Of a stretch of DNA of 35,630 bases, positions 1 through 8,564 are shown piece after piece. A program made the position numbers and the translations under genes. Source of the DNA: Thermoplasmata archaeon (GTDB lineage Archaea; Thermoplasmatota; Thermoplasmata; Lutacidiplasmatales; UBA184); NCBI GenBank assembly GCA_022750375.1, contig JAKIVU010000010.1, positions 1-35,630 on the forward strand. The letters are read 5' to 3'. How positions within the stretch are numbered: position 1 is the first letter of the stretch; each line of letters begins with the position of its first letter. Under the pieces are notes generated by a model. It made no database searches and had not been told where the DNA came from. It saw only the letters and a list, made by a program, of their open reading frames with translations.

Positions 1-87
1 CGGGGTCGCTCGCGTCGGAACGATTAAGCATCGGGTCGCCGCTCCCCGACCCGCCGCGCCCGGTCCGGGTCGCGGGGCGGAGACCGG

Positions 88-2880
88 GTGTCCGTCACAG
101 CGAGCTACCATCACATCGTCCCCCTCGTGGTCGCGGTCGCGGTCCTGCTGCTCAGCCTGTCGTCACCGATCGCGCCGTCGACCCTGTCGGCCCACGGAGG
201 CAGCCTCCACGAGCTCTCCGCGGCGAATCCCTGCAACGCCACGCTGCTCCCGCACAATTACACCGGGACTGTCGTGGTCGTCGGTGCGTCCGCTCTCCCG
301 ACGGTTTCCCTCAACTACAGCTACGACGCAGTGGTCATCACCAATCTCACGAACGGGATCATCCTCTCCTCGGTCTGTTCGGTGGAGAACGGGACCACCG
401 TCGCGGGGGCATCGGGAGAGTTTGCCTTCTCGGTCGACCCGACTCCACCCATGACCTGCAATGCCCCGATAGGTCAGATCATACAGTGCGTCACGATCAG
501 CGGACCGTATGAGCAGGTCCGGGTCGCCCCCAGCATCCCGCTTCCGCCCGGCGATTTTTCCTCCGTGGCGCAGCATGGCAACTCGTTCCAGGTCCACCTG
601 TACCCGTACCTCGCGAGCGTGCGGATCGCCCCGTACGTCGCGTCCGCCACGTTCAGCACGGGGGCGGCCGACCCGTTCGGGGCGGAGGGGTTCACCGGCG
701 CGGGGAACGCCACTCCGATGCCCCCGCGGTTCGACTGGAGCCTGTCGGGAGTCGGGTGGACCTTCGTCGACCCCACGAGCGGTCCCGCGGTCAACGTGAC
801 GGCGGCGACCGGCGCCGGGATCGGGAACCTCTCGGTGATCGCCACGCTCAACGTCACCGGAGGGATCCTCACCACGCCACCGGCGAGCGTGGAACTTCTC
901 GCGGTCTCTACGGAGATCTCGTCCGCCAGCCTGGACCGCACGGTGCTCGACGTCGGTCAGATGACCACCGCTCGCGTGAACGGGACGGCGGCGGCCGGAT
1001 ACACGTATCACGCAACCATCGACCCCGGGCTGGGAGAGGCCGTCGTCTCCGCCCCGTGCGCCGCGGGCCCGGGGGTGGGCGGCGCGCTCGACGTGGCCTG
1101 CGCCGCGAACGTGACCTACGTTGCGACGGGGGTGGCCCAGCCGTCGGTGACGCTCTCGAACGGGCTTTCCTCCGCGGTCTGGGGTTTCCCGGACGTCACG
1201 GTGAACCCGGCACCTTCGGTCGAGTTGCTGCCGCTCCTTCCTGTCGGCTACGCGGGAGCCGTTACCTCGGTCGTGGTCGAGGCCCGCCCGGGCACCGGGA
1301 CGCTTCCGTACTCGGAGGCGTGCTGGTCGAGCGGCGTCGGCGCCCCGCAATGCGACCACTCCCCGGGACCCACCTGGACGTTCGCCTCGGTATATTCCGC
1401 CCCGGGGAACTATTCTGCGTCCTCGTGGACGATCGACGCCGCCGGACTGACCCGGTCGGCGACGACCACGGTGCACATCGTGTCGCCGCTCACGGTCGCG
1501 ATCCGGACGAGCTCGACCACCGGGACGGCGGGCGTCCCTCTCGCCGTGACGGCGTTCGTGTCGGGAGGAGACCTGCCGGCGGAGGTGTGGTGGAACGCGA
1601 CGGGCGCCTCGAACCCCTTCGCCTCCAGTTCGATCACGAGCGACGGACCGCTTGAGACGACCTTCGTTCCGTCGAGCGCCGAATTCGTGACCGTATCGGT
1701 CGTCGTTCGGGACGGTCTCGGCACGACCGCGACCGCCGTGGGGACCTGGACGATCGGCGTCGGAGCCGCGACCGCGGCGGTACCGATCGTCCTTCCTTCG
1801 ACGTCACCGGTCCGCGCCGGATCGCCGTTCTCGGTCGAATGGCAGGCCCTCGATTCCGGTGGGGACGTCGTGCACGATTTCGCGTCGGACGCGGAAGTGG
1901 AACTCGTGGTCGTGGGCTCGCACGAAGCGGCGCCCGGCTGGGTCAACGCCTCCGGCGTCGGCACCCTCACCAGCCGTCTTCCCGGCTGGTTCGACGTTCC
2001 GTCGACGGCGTGGATCGGGGGCGACCTCAACGTAAGCGTCACCTCCCGGGTGGCGGGTTCGATCCAAGTCGACCTCATCGTCGCCGCCGGTCTGAGTTCC
2101 GGCTCGAGCACCGTGGGCGTGAGCGTCCTTCCGGACATTCAACAGCTACGACTGTTCGACCCTCGCACGGCAGTGGATACGAGTCGGGAGAACGATACGC
2201 TCTGGCAGGTGACCGACCGATTCGGCAACGCCGCGGTCGGCGCTTCGGTGGTGGTCACGACCTCGTTCGACGGGGACCAGGTACGCGCGGTGGCGTCGGC
2301 GCTCCCCGAGCCCGGGGACGCCACGGCGGTCTGGGTCAACTTCAGCGCGCCGGGCGCGTGGGCCGGGACGGTGACCGTGACCGACCTTGCCGGGGACGTC
2401 CTCGTTCCTACTACCTCGGTGCCGGGACTCTCGGGGCCCTGGACGATCCTCGTCGCGATCCCTTTGACCGCGGGCGTGGGCATCGGAGCGGTCAGCGGGA
2501 TCGCCGCCTTCACGCGCGATCGACGCCGCCGCCGGCTCGTCGAGGCAACCCCGGTCGATGACGAGACCGCCCTCCAGCGTCTCGCCGAAGGGCGGGCCAC
2601 GGTCGTGGACGTCGTTCGGCGGTCGGGACCGATCGACCTCGCGGGGATCGCGACGACCTGGGAACCGCCGCCCGCTCCCCCCGACCTCGCGGACTGGGTC
2701 GCGTCCCTCCTGACCGACGGGACGCTCGACGCCCGGTTCGCGGCCGACGGAGTGGCACGATTCTTCCTCGCGGTGAGCGACCATGCGACGACGCAGGTCA
2801 CGTTCGACCTCGAGACGTTCGACCGGGCCCAGCAACGTCGGGACGCCGTAGCGGCGGATTGGGAGAGCGAGGACCCCTAG
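88..2880 (+). CDS. Large secreted Ig-like surface protein with C-terminal membrane anchor and cytoplasmic tail
   Basis: GTG start followed by a hydrophobic signal peptide (about residues 9-30). The ectodomain (about 35-780) is rich in Val/Thr/Ser/Gly with many NxS/T sequons and repeating beta-sandwich-like segments, suggesting tandem Ig/PKD-like domains on the cell surface. A single membrane helix lies near residues 785-808, followed by a basic stop-transfer motif (RDRRRRR). About 120 residues of predominantly helical, charged cytoplasmic tail remain and could be a small winged-helix-like domain; that fold is inferred. The topology suggests an adhesin, S-layer-associated protein or surface sensor. 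No enzymatic motif is recognised. Its TAG stop shares a CTAG palindrome with the stop of convergent glyA. Reading frame certain; function unknown. Confidence 0.8.
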   Translation: MSVTASYHHIVPLVVAVAVLLLSLSSPIAPSTLSAHGGSLHELSAANPCNATLLPHNYTGTVVVVGASALPTVSLNYSYDAVVITNLTNGIILSSVCSVENGTTVAGASGEFAFSVDPTPPMTCNAPIGQIIQCVTISGPYEQVRVAPSIPLPPGDFSSVAQHGNSFQVHLYPYLASVRIAPYVASATFSTGAADPFGAEGFTGAGNATPMPPRFDWSLSGVGWTFVDPTSGPAVNVTAATGAGIGNLSVIATLNVTGGILTTPPASVELLAVSTEISSASLDRTVLDVGQMTTARVNGTAAAGYTYHATIDPGLGEAVVSAPCAAGPGVGGALDVACAANVTYVATGVAQPSVTLSNGLSSAVWGFPDVTVNPAPSVELLPLLPVGYAGAVTSVVVEARPGTGTLPYSEACWSSGVGAPQCDHSPGPTWTFASVYSAPGNYSASSWTIDAAGLTRSATTTVHIVSPLTVAIRTSSTTGTAGVPLAVTAFVSGGDLPAEVWWNATGASNPFASSSITSDGPLETTFVPSSAEFVTVSVVVRDGLGTTATAVGTWTIGVGAATAAVPIVLPSTSPVRAGSPFSVEWQALDSGGDVVHDFASDAEVELVVVGSHEAAPGWVNASGVGTLTSRLPGWFDVPSTAWIGGDLNVSVTSRVAGSIQVDLIVAAGLSSGSSTVGVSVLPDIQQLRLFDPRTAVDTSRENDTLWQVTDRFGNAAVGASVVVTTSFDGDQVRAVASALPEPGDATAVWVNFSAPGAWAGTVTVTDLAGDVLVPTTSVPGLSGPWTILVAIPLTAGVGIGAVSGIAAFTRDRRRRRLVEATPVDDETALQRLAEGRATVVDVVRRSGPIDLAGIATTWEPPPAPPDLADWVASLLTDGTLDARFAADGVARFFLAVSDHATTQVTFDLETFDRAQQRRDAVAADWESEDP

Positions 2881-4169
2881 CCCGGCTCGCGCCCGACGAG
2901 GTCGTAGTACCGATACGCCGCCTCGCCGGCACCGAAGCAGTAGCGCAGGGTCGTGAACCCGGACTTGAGCTGGGCGGCGTGGGCCGCCACCTCTCCGGGC
3001 GCCGTTCCGCGGTGGAGCAGGTCGTCGAACAGCTCGGCGATCTCGGCCATCTCCTTCTCCTTCATCCCGACCCGGGTCACCTCGGGGGTGCCGAGGCGGA
3101 CGCCCCCCGGGTGCTTCGGGCTCTTGTCACCGGGGAGGAGGTTCTTGTTCGAGATGATACCGGAGTCGGCGAGCCGTTTCGCGACCGACTCCCCGCCGCC
3201 CTCCTTCTCCACGCGCACCGCGATCGTGTGCGAACGGGTGAACCCGAGGTCCGGCGCGAGCACGTCGAATCCCTTGTCATGCAACGCCTGGGCGAGCGCC
3301 CGCGCGTTCGCGACCGTCTGGTGCGCGTACTCCCGGCCGAACTCGAGGTGCTCGGCGAGGCTGACCGCGAGCGCGGCCATCGCGTTCAGGTGGTGGTTGC
3401 TCGTCACGCCCGGGAAGGCGCCGGACTGGAGACGCTTCGCGACCTCGGGCTCCAGGCCATCACCGAGCAAGATGCCGTGCTGCGGCCCCGGGAGGGTCTT
3501 GTGCGTCGACGCGCTCATCACGACGCACCCCTCGCGCAACGGGTCCTGGAACTCGCCCCCCGCGATGAGGCCGAGGACGTGGGCCGCGTCGTACCAGGCC
3601 CGCGCGCCGATCTCCTCGAGGGTGCCGCGCAGTTCGTCCACCGGGAGGGGGAACAGGAACAGGGAGAGGCCGAAGAGGCAGAGCTTCGGTCGGACCGCGC
3701 GCAGGATCTCCCGGGTCCGGGGGACGTCGATCGTCATCCGCTCGGGGTCCCAGGCGTAGTAGACGGGCTTCACCCCGCGGAGCCCGAACGCGCCGAACGC
3801 CGCGCTCGAGATGTGCGCACCGTCCGCGAGCCGGCTCGTGCCGACGAGCTCTCCGGGTTCGGTGAGGGCCTTCAGCACCGCCAGATTCGCGACGGTCCCC
3901 GAGGTCGGCCGCACGTCCGCGAACGTGCAACGGAACAGTCGGCGGGCGAGGTCGAGGCAGAGGTTCTCGACCTGGTCGACCTGCTCGTTCCCTTCGTAGT
4001 ACCGGTCTCCGGGCAGACCCTCGGCGTACCGGGAGTGGAAGTCACTGATCAGGAGCTCCTTCGCGTACGGCGAGAGCAGGTTCTCGCTCGCGATCAGGGG
4101 GATCGCGTGCTCGAAGCGGGTCGAGTGGATACGGACGGTCCGCCGTATTTGGGCGACGACCCCCGCCAT
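2877..4169 (-). CDS. glyA: Serine hydroxymethyltransferase, archaeal type
   Basis: PLP enzyme that interconverts serine and glycine, passing a one-carbon unit to a pterin carrier in the cytosol. The sequence matches the archaeal SHMT layout: IPLIASEN near the N-terminus, RYAEGLPGDRYYEG, the PTSGTVANLA cofactor loop, the Asp-x-Ala-His motif (YDAAHVLGLIAGG), and the Schiff-base lysine in STHKTLPGPQ. It ends with NKNLLPGD and RLGTPEVTR. The ORF track begins at 4340, but that extension has no family similarity and overlaps the divergent gene. The ATG at 4169 gives 430 residues, a normal family length, and is preceded by GGGGGA. It is convergent with the surface-protein gene, sharing a CTAG stop. 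It fits with purH, purC and metE elsewhere in the window. Confidence 0.95.
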   Translation of the reverse strand: MAGVVAQIRRTVRIHSTRFEHAIPLIASENLLSPYAKELLISDFHSRYAEGLPGDRYYEGNEQVDQVENLCLDLARRLFRCTFADVRPTSGTVANLAVLKALTEPGELVGTSRLADGAHISSAAFGAFGLRGVKPVYYAWDPERMTIDVPRTREILRAVRPKLCLFGLSLFLFPLPVDELRGTLEEIGARAWYDAAHVLGLIAGGEFQDPLREGCVVMSASTHKTLPGPQHGILLGDGLEPEVAKRLQSGAFPGVTSNHHLNAMAALAVSLAEHLEFGREYAHQTVANARALAQALHDKGFDVLAPDLGFTRSHTIAVRVEKEGGGESVAKRLADSGIISNKNLLPGDKSPKHPGGVRLGTPEVTRVGMKEKEMAEIAELFDDLLHRGTAPGEVAAHAAQLKSGFTTLRYCFGAGEAAYRYYDLVGREPG

Positions 4170-4296
4170 CTCCCCCGGCGCCGGCGCGGCGGGCGGCGAG
4201 CCCCCCACCCCCCGGTTACCACTGGAACCTTCCGGCACCACCGCACCGCTCACCGGCAGGGAACGACCCCGTCGTTCGTCGCTACTCCACCGACCC

Positions 4297-4303
4297 CATA
4301 TAG
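4297..4303 (+). promoter_or_regulatory. TATA box (CATATAG) upstream of thioesterase gene
   Basis: CATATAG is centred 28 nt before the ATG at 4328, which fits a leaderless transcript. The core is nearly palindromic, so it might also drive glyA on the minus strand, which would then have a leader of about 100 nt. Confidence 0.55.
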
Positions 4304-4327
4304 GGAACGTGGCGGTGAGCGACCCGC

Positions 4328-4789
4328 ATGTCGACCACACCGACGCTCCCGACTCCGACGGTACCTTGGCGCGTTCGACGCGACTTCTACGTACCGTACC
4401 ACGACCTCGACGTCCTCAACCACCTCAACCACGCCGCCTACTTTCCCTACATGGAGACCCTGCGATGCGACTACTACCTCCCACTCCTCGGTCCGCTCGA
4501 CCCGTCACGCCTCGACATCATCATCGCCGAAGTCTCCTGTCGGTACCTTGCTCCGGTCGGGTACGGTGCGACGCTGATCGGTGAGGTCGCTCCGGCGCGT
4601 CCGCTCGGTACGACGAGCTTCGCTCTTCTCTATCGCTTCACGATCGCCGGTACGTCGACGGTCGCGGCGCGGGGTCGAACGGTGGTCGTCTGTTACGACT
4701 ACGCGAAAGGGACGAAGAAGCCGATACCGACCGAGCGGCGCGCGGTGATGGATCGAGACGCGGTCGACCCCGCGACCGAGGGTTGGTAG
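4328..4789 (+). CDS. Acyl-CoA thioesterase, hotdog fold (YbgC/4-hydroxybenzoyl-CoA thioesterase family)
   Basis: A 153-residue single hotdog-domain protein. The N-terminal motif YHDLDVLNHLNHAAYF matches the family's catalytic-Asp loop (D-x-D/N-x-x-x-H-x-N) and is followed by the long central helix. A beta-strand region (EVSCRYLAPVGYG, RFTIAGTSTVAARGRTVVV) matches the remaining sheet. Members hydrolyse acyl- or aryl-CoA thioesters in the cytosol; the substrate cannot be told from sequence. The ATG at 4328 lies 28 nt after a TATA box. It is transcribed divergently from glyA. Confidence 0.87.
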   Translation: MSTTPTLPTPTVPWRVRRDFYVPYHDLDVLNHLNHAAYFPYMETLRCDYYLPLLGPLDPSRLDIIIAEVSCRYLAPVGYGATLIGEVAPARPLGTTSFALLYRFTIAGTSTVAARGRTVVVCYDYAKGTKKPIPTERRAVMDRDAVDPATEGW

Positions 4790-4824
4790 GGAACCGTTCC
4801 ACTCGCAGTGGGGGGGTGGGGGGC

Positions 4825-5118
4825 TCAGTACCCCGGGTGGACCGTGTTGCTCTGGAGCGCCGCGGGCGGCCAGGTCACCGGCTCGACGAACCCCGGCTCG
4901 TCGGTCACGGTCTCGATCCGATAGAACACACCCGTGCCATGGAGCGCCGCGTGGACCTTCCCGAGCTTCTCCCGGAACTCGTCGACGGTGTGCCACTCGA
5001 ACGCCACGTCGTGCGGACCGATGATGAAGGAGAGGCCCGCCAACGACCGGATCCGGTCGGAGACCTCGAGCGGGGAGACCCCGTCCGACGTGAAAAAAAG
5101 GTCGATGTAACTGTGCAT
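4825..5118 (-). CDS. Small conserved-looking protein of unknown function
   Basis: 97 residues with an alternating beta/alpha pattern: a hydrophobic strand (MHSYIDLFFTS), helix (PLEVSDRIRSL), strand (LSFIIGPHDVAFEW), helix (VDEFREKLGKVHAALH), strand (VFYRIETVT). This resembles a small ferredoxin-like alpha/beta fold, but I do not recognise the family. The ATG at 5118 is about 37 nt downstream of a TATA-like TTTAAGTAG, which overlaps the TAG stop of the upstream GNAT gene. It therefore probably has its own promoter as well as lying in line with that gene. No Cys pairs, membrane segment or catalytic motif are seen. Confidence 0.72.
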   Translation of the reverse strand: MHSYIDLFFTSDGVSPLEVSDRIRSLAGLSFIIGPHDVAFEWHTVDEFREKLGKVHAALHGTGVFYRIETVTDEPGFVEPVTWPPAALQSNTVHPGY

Positions 5119-5150
5119 GGCGGAGCAGCAAGAAGAAACGCTCGGGTCGG

Positions 5151-5654
5151 CTACTTAAACCCCCCGCCGAGGCCGAACCCGTCGGGGCGCGTCGCCTGCG
5201 CTCCGCCGAGCGGGGCGGCCGATTTGCTCAGGAACACCCGCGCGTAGCCGTCCTCGACCGCGCGTCCGGTCTCCCGATATCCGCGGGCGGAGTAGTACCG
5301 GAGGTTCTCGGTCATCCGATCGTTCGTGTAGAGCCGAACCTCCGCTCGTCCGAGTTCCGTGGCCCGCGCCTCCGCGAACGCGAGCAGCCGGCTCCCGATC
5401 CCGTGCCGCTGGAAGACGGGGCGCACGGCGAGATTCTCGACGAGGACGTGGTCCGGGAACGGGACGAGCACCAGGACGCCCCGGACCGATTCCGCGCATT
5501 CGACGTACACCTGACCGGCACCGACCCGAACGGCGGGGTCGTCCTGCATCGGGGCGGGGGGCCGGTCCATCCGCTCGAGGTAGACCTGGTACGCCTCGCG
5601 CACGCAGGACCGGATCTCCGGAACGTCGGCCTCGGTCGCGAGTCGGATCGACAT
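5151..5654 (-). CDS. GNAT-family N-acetyltransferase
   Basis: 167 residues with the GNAT layout: an N-terminal strand and helix (MSIRLATEADVPEIRSCVREAY), central strands ending in VENLAVRPVFQ, then the acetyl-CoA pyrophosphate-binding loop RHGIGSRLL and its helix. It ends with LYTNDRMTENLRYYSARGYRETGR, where the Tyr of RYYSARGY is the usual general-acid position. It should transfer acetyl from acetyl-CoA to an amine; the substrate is unknown. It lies just downstream of the SRP RNA on the same strand. A TTATCT element about 15 nt before the ATG is rather close for a standard TATA box, so the start is moderately certain. Confidence 0.88.
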   Translation of the reverse strand: MSIRLATEADVPEIRSCVREAYQVYLERMDRPPAPMQDDPAVRVGAGQVYVECAESVRGVLVLVPFPDHVLVENLAVRPVFQRHGIGSRLLAFAEARATELGRAEVRLYTNDRMTENLRYYSARGYRETGRAVEDGYARVFLSKSAAPLGGAQATRPDGFGLGGGFK

Positions 5655-5721
5655 CTTCGGCGAATCAGATAAGGCGGTCGGGATCCCCGCCTCCGCGCAC
5701 GGAGCCGGGCGCCGACCGCAG

Positions 5722-6036
5722 TGCTAGGCCAGCAGGATTGCCATTCGGACGAACTACGCGGAGACCCCGCGGACTCCTCAGCCCCGTCGCCCCGCCAGCG
5801 TCGACGGTCCACGGTAAGGCTGCTCCCGTCAGGACCTGACCCGGTGCCCGTGATGGATAACCGCTAGGGCGCTCCTCCGAGTGCCCATCGCGGTGCCCAC
5901 GGCCCAGCGGAACGGGGCGTCTACGAGGCAATGCAGGACGTGAAACCCGCCCGAACGTCGCTCCTACCTGTCACCCCCGCTAAGGACGGTTTCGGTGTGT
6001 AAGGGGACGCCCAACCCCCCGGTCCAGCCTAGCGGA
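5722..6036 (-). ncRNA. ffs: Archaeal signal recognition particle (7S) RNA
   Basis: Read on the minus strand, the 5' end (GCTAGGC) pairs with the 3' end (GCCTAGC at 5723-5729) as archaeal helix 1. The Alu-domain loops follow (GGGGGGTTGGGCGTCCCC, then ACCGAAACCG). Helix 6 is a near-perfect stem at 5867-5886 with a GGAG tetraloop, the expected SRP19 site. Helix 8 at 5818-5841 carries the SRP54 signature: GTCAGG on one side and AGCAGCC on the other, capped by UGAC rather than the commoner GGAA. Length of about 315 nt is typical of archaea. It scaffolds SRP19/SRP54 for co-translational targeting of membrane and secreted proteins. Exact ends are uncertain by a few nucleotides. The 5665-5931 and 5995-6306 ORFs here are spurious. 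Confidence 0.94.
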
Positions 6037-6052
6037 CGGACGACGCCCTGCC

Positions 6053-6062
6053 CTCTACATAG
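6053..6062 (-). promoter_or_regulatory. TATA-like element for SRP RNA
   Basis: The minus strand reads GCTATGTAGAG, centred about 26 nt upstream of the predicted SRP RNA 5' end near 6033-6036, the spacing expected for an archaeal TATA box. Confidence 0.55.
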
Positions 6063-6122
6063 CCCTTGGGTCCGCGGGAGGGGGGAGGACGGACGGGACT
6101 GGGTCTCCCTGGGGCAGCCCGC

Positions 6123-6227
6123 TCAGGTGCCCGTGGTCGAGAAGAACACGAAGAAGACGATGAGCACGATCGTCGCCCCGCCCGCAAGCAAGAACACCAG
6201 CTCCTCCCGCCACTCGCCCCGGTCCAT
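6123..6227 (-). CDS. Putative 34-residue single-span membrane protein (absent from ORF track)
   Basis: ATG at 6227 to TGA at 6123 encodes 34 residues. The short charged N-terminus (MDRGEWREE) is followed by an uninterrupted hydrophobic stretch (LVFLLAGGATIVLIVFFVFF) and a polar tail (STTGT), the pattern of a tail-anchored or single-span miniprotein. It lies 75 nt downstream of the RecA-like ATPase gene on the same strand and upstream of the SRP RNA. No family is recognised; it is too short to be a typical SecE or Sec61-beta. The Phe/Val/Leu-rich run is unlike random translation of this GC-rich DNA, which usually gives Arg/Ala/Pro-rich peptides. Confidence 0.5.
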   Translation of the reverse strand: MDRGEWREELVFLLAGGATIVLIVFFVFFSTTGT

Positions 6228-6302
6228 CCCCGCCCCTGCGACCCGGAGGAGCGGGATGGGGTTCTTGCGGCTTTCGTTCGGGCCGGACGAACCGCGACCG
6301 GG

Positions 6303-8564
6303 CTAGCGGATGTGGTCGAGGCTGAACGAGCCGAGGTTGAGCGACCGCTTCGAGAACGTGTAGCCGATGAACGCCCGCGACTGGGTCTCGCCGATCCCCT
6401 TCACCGACAGGAACGTCTTCAGTTGCTCGATCTTGAGGTTGATCGACCCGTCGACCATGTGCTCGAGCGTCTCGAGGTCGGCGTCCGAGTGCATGCCGCG
6501 GTCGAGCACGTAGTACGAGACCGCTTGGTCGATCTTGCGGCGCCCGATGAACGGTTGCAGGAACCGGAACGTCGCGGTCGTCTCGAGGTACGCGGTCACG
6601 GTCGACACCGACTCGAAGACGAGCCGGTACGTCGGGAACTTCTCCTTCAGCTCCTCGGAGATGGCGTTCACGGTCTGGGCGAGCTGGTCGAGCATCCCCT
6701 TATCGGTCGACGACAAGAGGCGGACCCCGGTCGTCGACTGGCTCGACCCGACGCTGCGCGAATACAGGTCGACGAACCGGATCATCCCGGCCCGTTCGGC
6801 CTCGTCGTACTTCGGGTAGAGTCCCGCGAGGTCCTCGCGGACCTGGCCCCACGTCTTGTCGGTGACGACCCAGATCGAGGGGATGCCGAGCTTCAGGCCC
6901 TCGACGGAGAACAGGCGCGCGAGCACGTCCTTCCCTGTGTGCGCCGGCCCGTTGAGCAGGAGTTGGGCGCCCGCGGGGAACCCGCCGTAGAGCAGGTCGT
7001 CGAGCCGTCGGATGCCGCTCTTGACCTTGACCTCCGCGACCGCGCGGACCGCGTCCTCGTGCATCTGGTCGGCGTCGGATTCGGCCGCCCGACCGGCGAG
7101 CTTCTCCAGGTCGACCATCCGCTCGCGGAGGGCCCCCTCCCGGGCGCGGAGCTCCTCCTCCTTCACGGAGAGCATGTGCTGGAGGTCCTCGACGCGTCGC
7201 GCCTCGTCGGAGGCGCTCGTCGCGCCGGCGCTCCCGACCGCGCGACGCAGCTCCTCCAGCCGGCGGGCCTCGATATCGAGCGCCTGCTTGCGGGTCTGGA
7301 GCTGCTGGTCGTAGGCGGAGAGTTCGCGTTCCTTGAACTCGAGCGGGGAGCGGCGTCGTTCGATCTCGTCGGAGTTGATCCGGATCTCCTCGAACCGCTG
7401 CCGCAGCTCGTTCTCGCGCGCGACGAGGTCCTTCTCGCGCTGGTCGACCAGGGTGAGCCGTTCGTCGACGTCGACGGAGATCGAGCCGCCGCCCGAGAGC
7501 AGCTGGCCCCGTTCCCGCATCCGGTCGGCCTCGCCCTGGAGGTTCCGGACCTCGCTCTCGAGCTGGACGGTCCTCCGCCGCAGCTCCGTCTCGCGTTCGA
7601 TGTAGGCGTGCTCTCGTTCGGAGAACTCCTCGCGGAGCCGCTGGTCGATCTCGCGCGTCGCCTTCTCGACCGCGTTTGCGGTGTACTGGGGAGGGACCAT
7701 GCCGGTCGTCGGGTCGGCGGCGGGGGTGGGTGCCGCCCGCGCCTCCTCTCCTTCGAGGGCGAGCAGGCGGAGCCGGAGCTCCGCGATCTCGTCTTCTTTC
7801 CCCCGGACCGCGAGCTCCTTCTCCTTCGCTTCGTGCGACCGGACGTACTTGATCACGGCGATCGAGCCGCGCTTCACGTGCTCGATCTCCTCTTCGAGTT
7901 GCTTGCGCTTCGTGCGCTCGTCGAACAGTTGGCGGTGCAGGTCCTGGGTCTCCTGGATCATCGTCGCCGGGTCGAACTGGTCGCTCTTCACCCGGTCCAA
8001 GAGGCCCATCAGCCAGCGAACGACCGTCTCCTCTCGCTCGAACACCGGGGCGGCGACCGAGTCGGCGGAGCGGGACCGTCCCGCCTCCTCGGCATCGTGC
8101 ATACCGGTCGGGATCGCGGCGGGGGCGACGGCGCCGTGCGGGGGCTCCGAAGATTGGATCCACTCCTCCATCGCGCCGTCGTCGCCCTCGACCCATTTCC
8201 GCAGCGTGTCCGTGGAGTCTTTCGTCGGGGTCGCCACGCGCGGCCGTCGCGGGCGCTCGGGTCGCCGGACCGTGCCGACCCAGCGCTGGACGATCCGGTC
8301 GTTCTCGACCGTGCGGTCGGCGCTGACGAGCGTAGCGGAGTCGGGACGGCGACGGATCCGTTCCACGTCGTTGGTCGAAACGCCGAGGAGCTCGAGCGCC
8401 GTCTGGGACAGTTCGCGGACCGACTCGACGGACGTGTACCCGGCTTGAATGAGGGTATCGACCGTATCGGCGCCGACCCCGAGGGCTCGCGCGAGCTCTC
8501 CGGGGTCCGGGGACCGCGACGTCGGGCCCGGGGCCACCACTCCTTCCGCCGTGCCGTCCGCCAT
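6303..8564 (-). CDS. Helix-hairpin-helix, coiled-coil and RecA/KaiC-like ATPase-domain protein
   Basis: 753 residues. Residues about 10-65 form a helix-hairpin-helix region (ELARALGVGADTVDTLIQAGY) like the RadA N-terminus. A charged linker precedes a long coiled coil (about 205-490) rich in Glu/Arg heptads. The last 240 residues are a RecA/KaiC-superfamily core: GGFPAGAQLLLNGPAHTGKD (P-loop at 539-546), a Walker-B-like strand (YRLVFESVS near 648-656) and a C-terminal beta segment (INLKIEQLKTFLSVKGI). The P-loop has Asp after Lys where Thr/Ser is usual, and the Walker B acidic residue is Glu. ATP binding is plausible; hydrolysis is uncertain. The SMC-like layout suggests a DNA-binding or signalling scaffold. 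It diverges from tyrS. Confidence 0.85.
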   Translation of the reverse strand: MADGTAEGVVAPGPTSRSPDPGELARALGVGADTVDTLIQAGYTSVESVRELSQTALELLGVSTNDVERIRRRPDSATLVSADRTVENDRIVQRWVGTVRRPERPRRPRVATPTKDSTDTLRKWVEGDDGAMEEWIQSSEPPHGAVAPAAIPTGMHDAEEAGRSRSADSVAAPVFEREETVVRWLMGLLDRVKSDQFDPATMIQETQDLHRQLFDERTKRKQLEEEIEHVKRGSIAVIKYVRSHEAKEKELAVRGKEDEIAELRLRLLALEGEEARAAPTPAADPTTGMVPPQYTANAVEKATREIDQRLREEFSEREHAYIERETELRRRTVQLESEVRNLQGEADRMRERGQLLSGGGSISVDVDERLTLVDQREKDLVARENELRQRFEEIRINSDEIERRRSPLEFKERELSAYDQQLQTRKQALDIEARRLEELRRAVGSAGATSASDEARRVEDLQHMLSVKEEELRAREGALRERMVDLEKLAGRAAESDADQMHEDAVRAVAEVKVKSGIRRLDDLLYGGFPAGAQLLLNGPAHTGKDVLARLFSVEGLKLGIPSIWVVTDKTWGQVREDLAGLYPKYDEAERAGMIRFVDLYSRSVGSSQSTTGVRLLSSTDKGMLDQLAQTVNAISEELKEKFPTYRLVFESVSTVTAYLETTATFRFLQPFIGRRKIDQAVSYYVLDRGMHSDADLETLEHMVDGSINLKIEQLKTFLSVKGIGETQSRAFIGYTFSKRSLNLGSFSLDHIR

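Noticed and set aside
2055-2075. tRNA T-loop-like GGTTCGATCC
   Set aside because: Inside the surface-protein gene with no acceptor or anticodon stem around it; no tRNA found in the window.
4170-4340. N-terminal extension of glyA in the ORF track
   Set aside because: No SHMT similarity, overlaps the divergent thioesterase start and promoter; ATG at 4169 fits the family length.
5665-5931. 88-residue minus-strand ORF
   Set aside because: Lies inside the SRP RNA and has no protein-like pattern.
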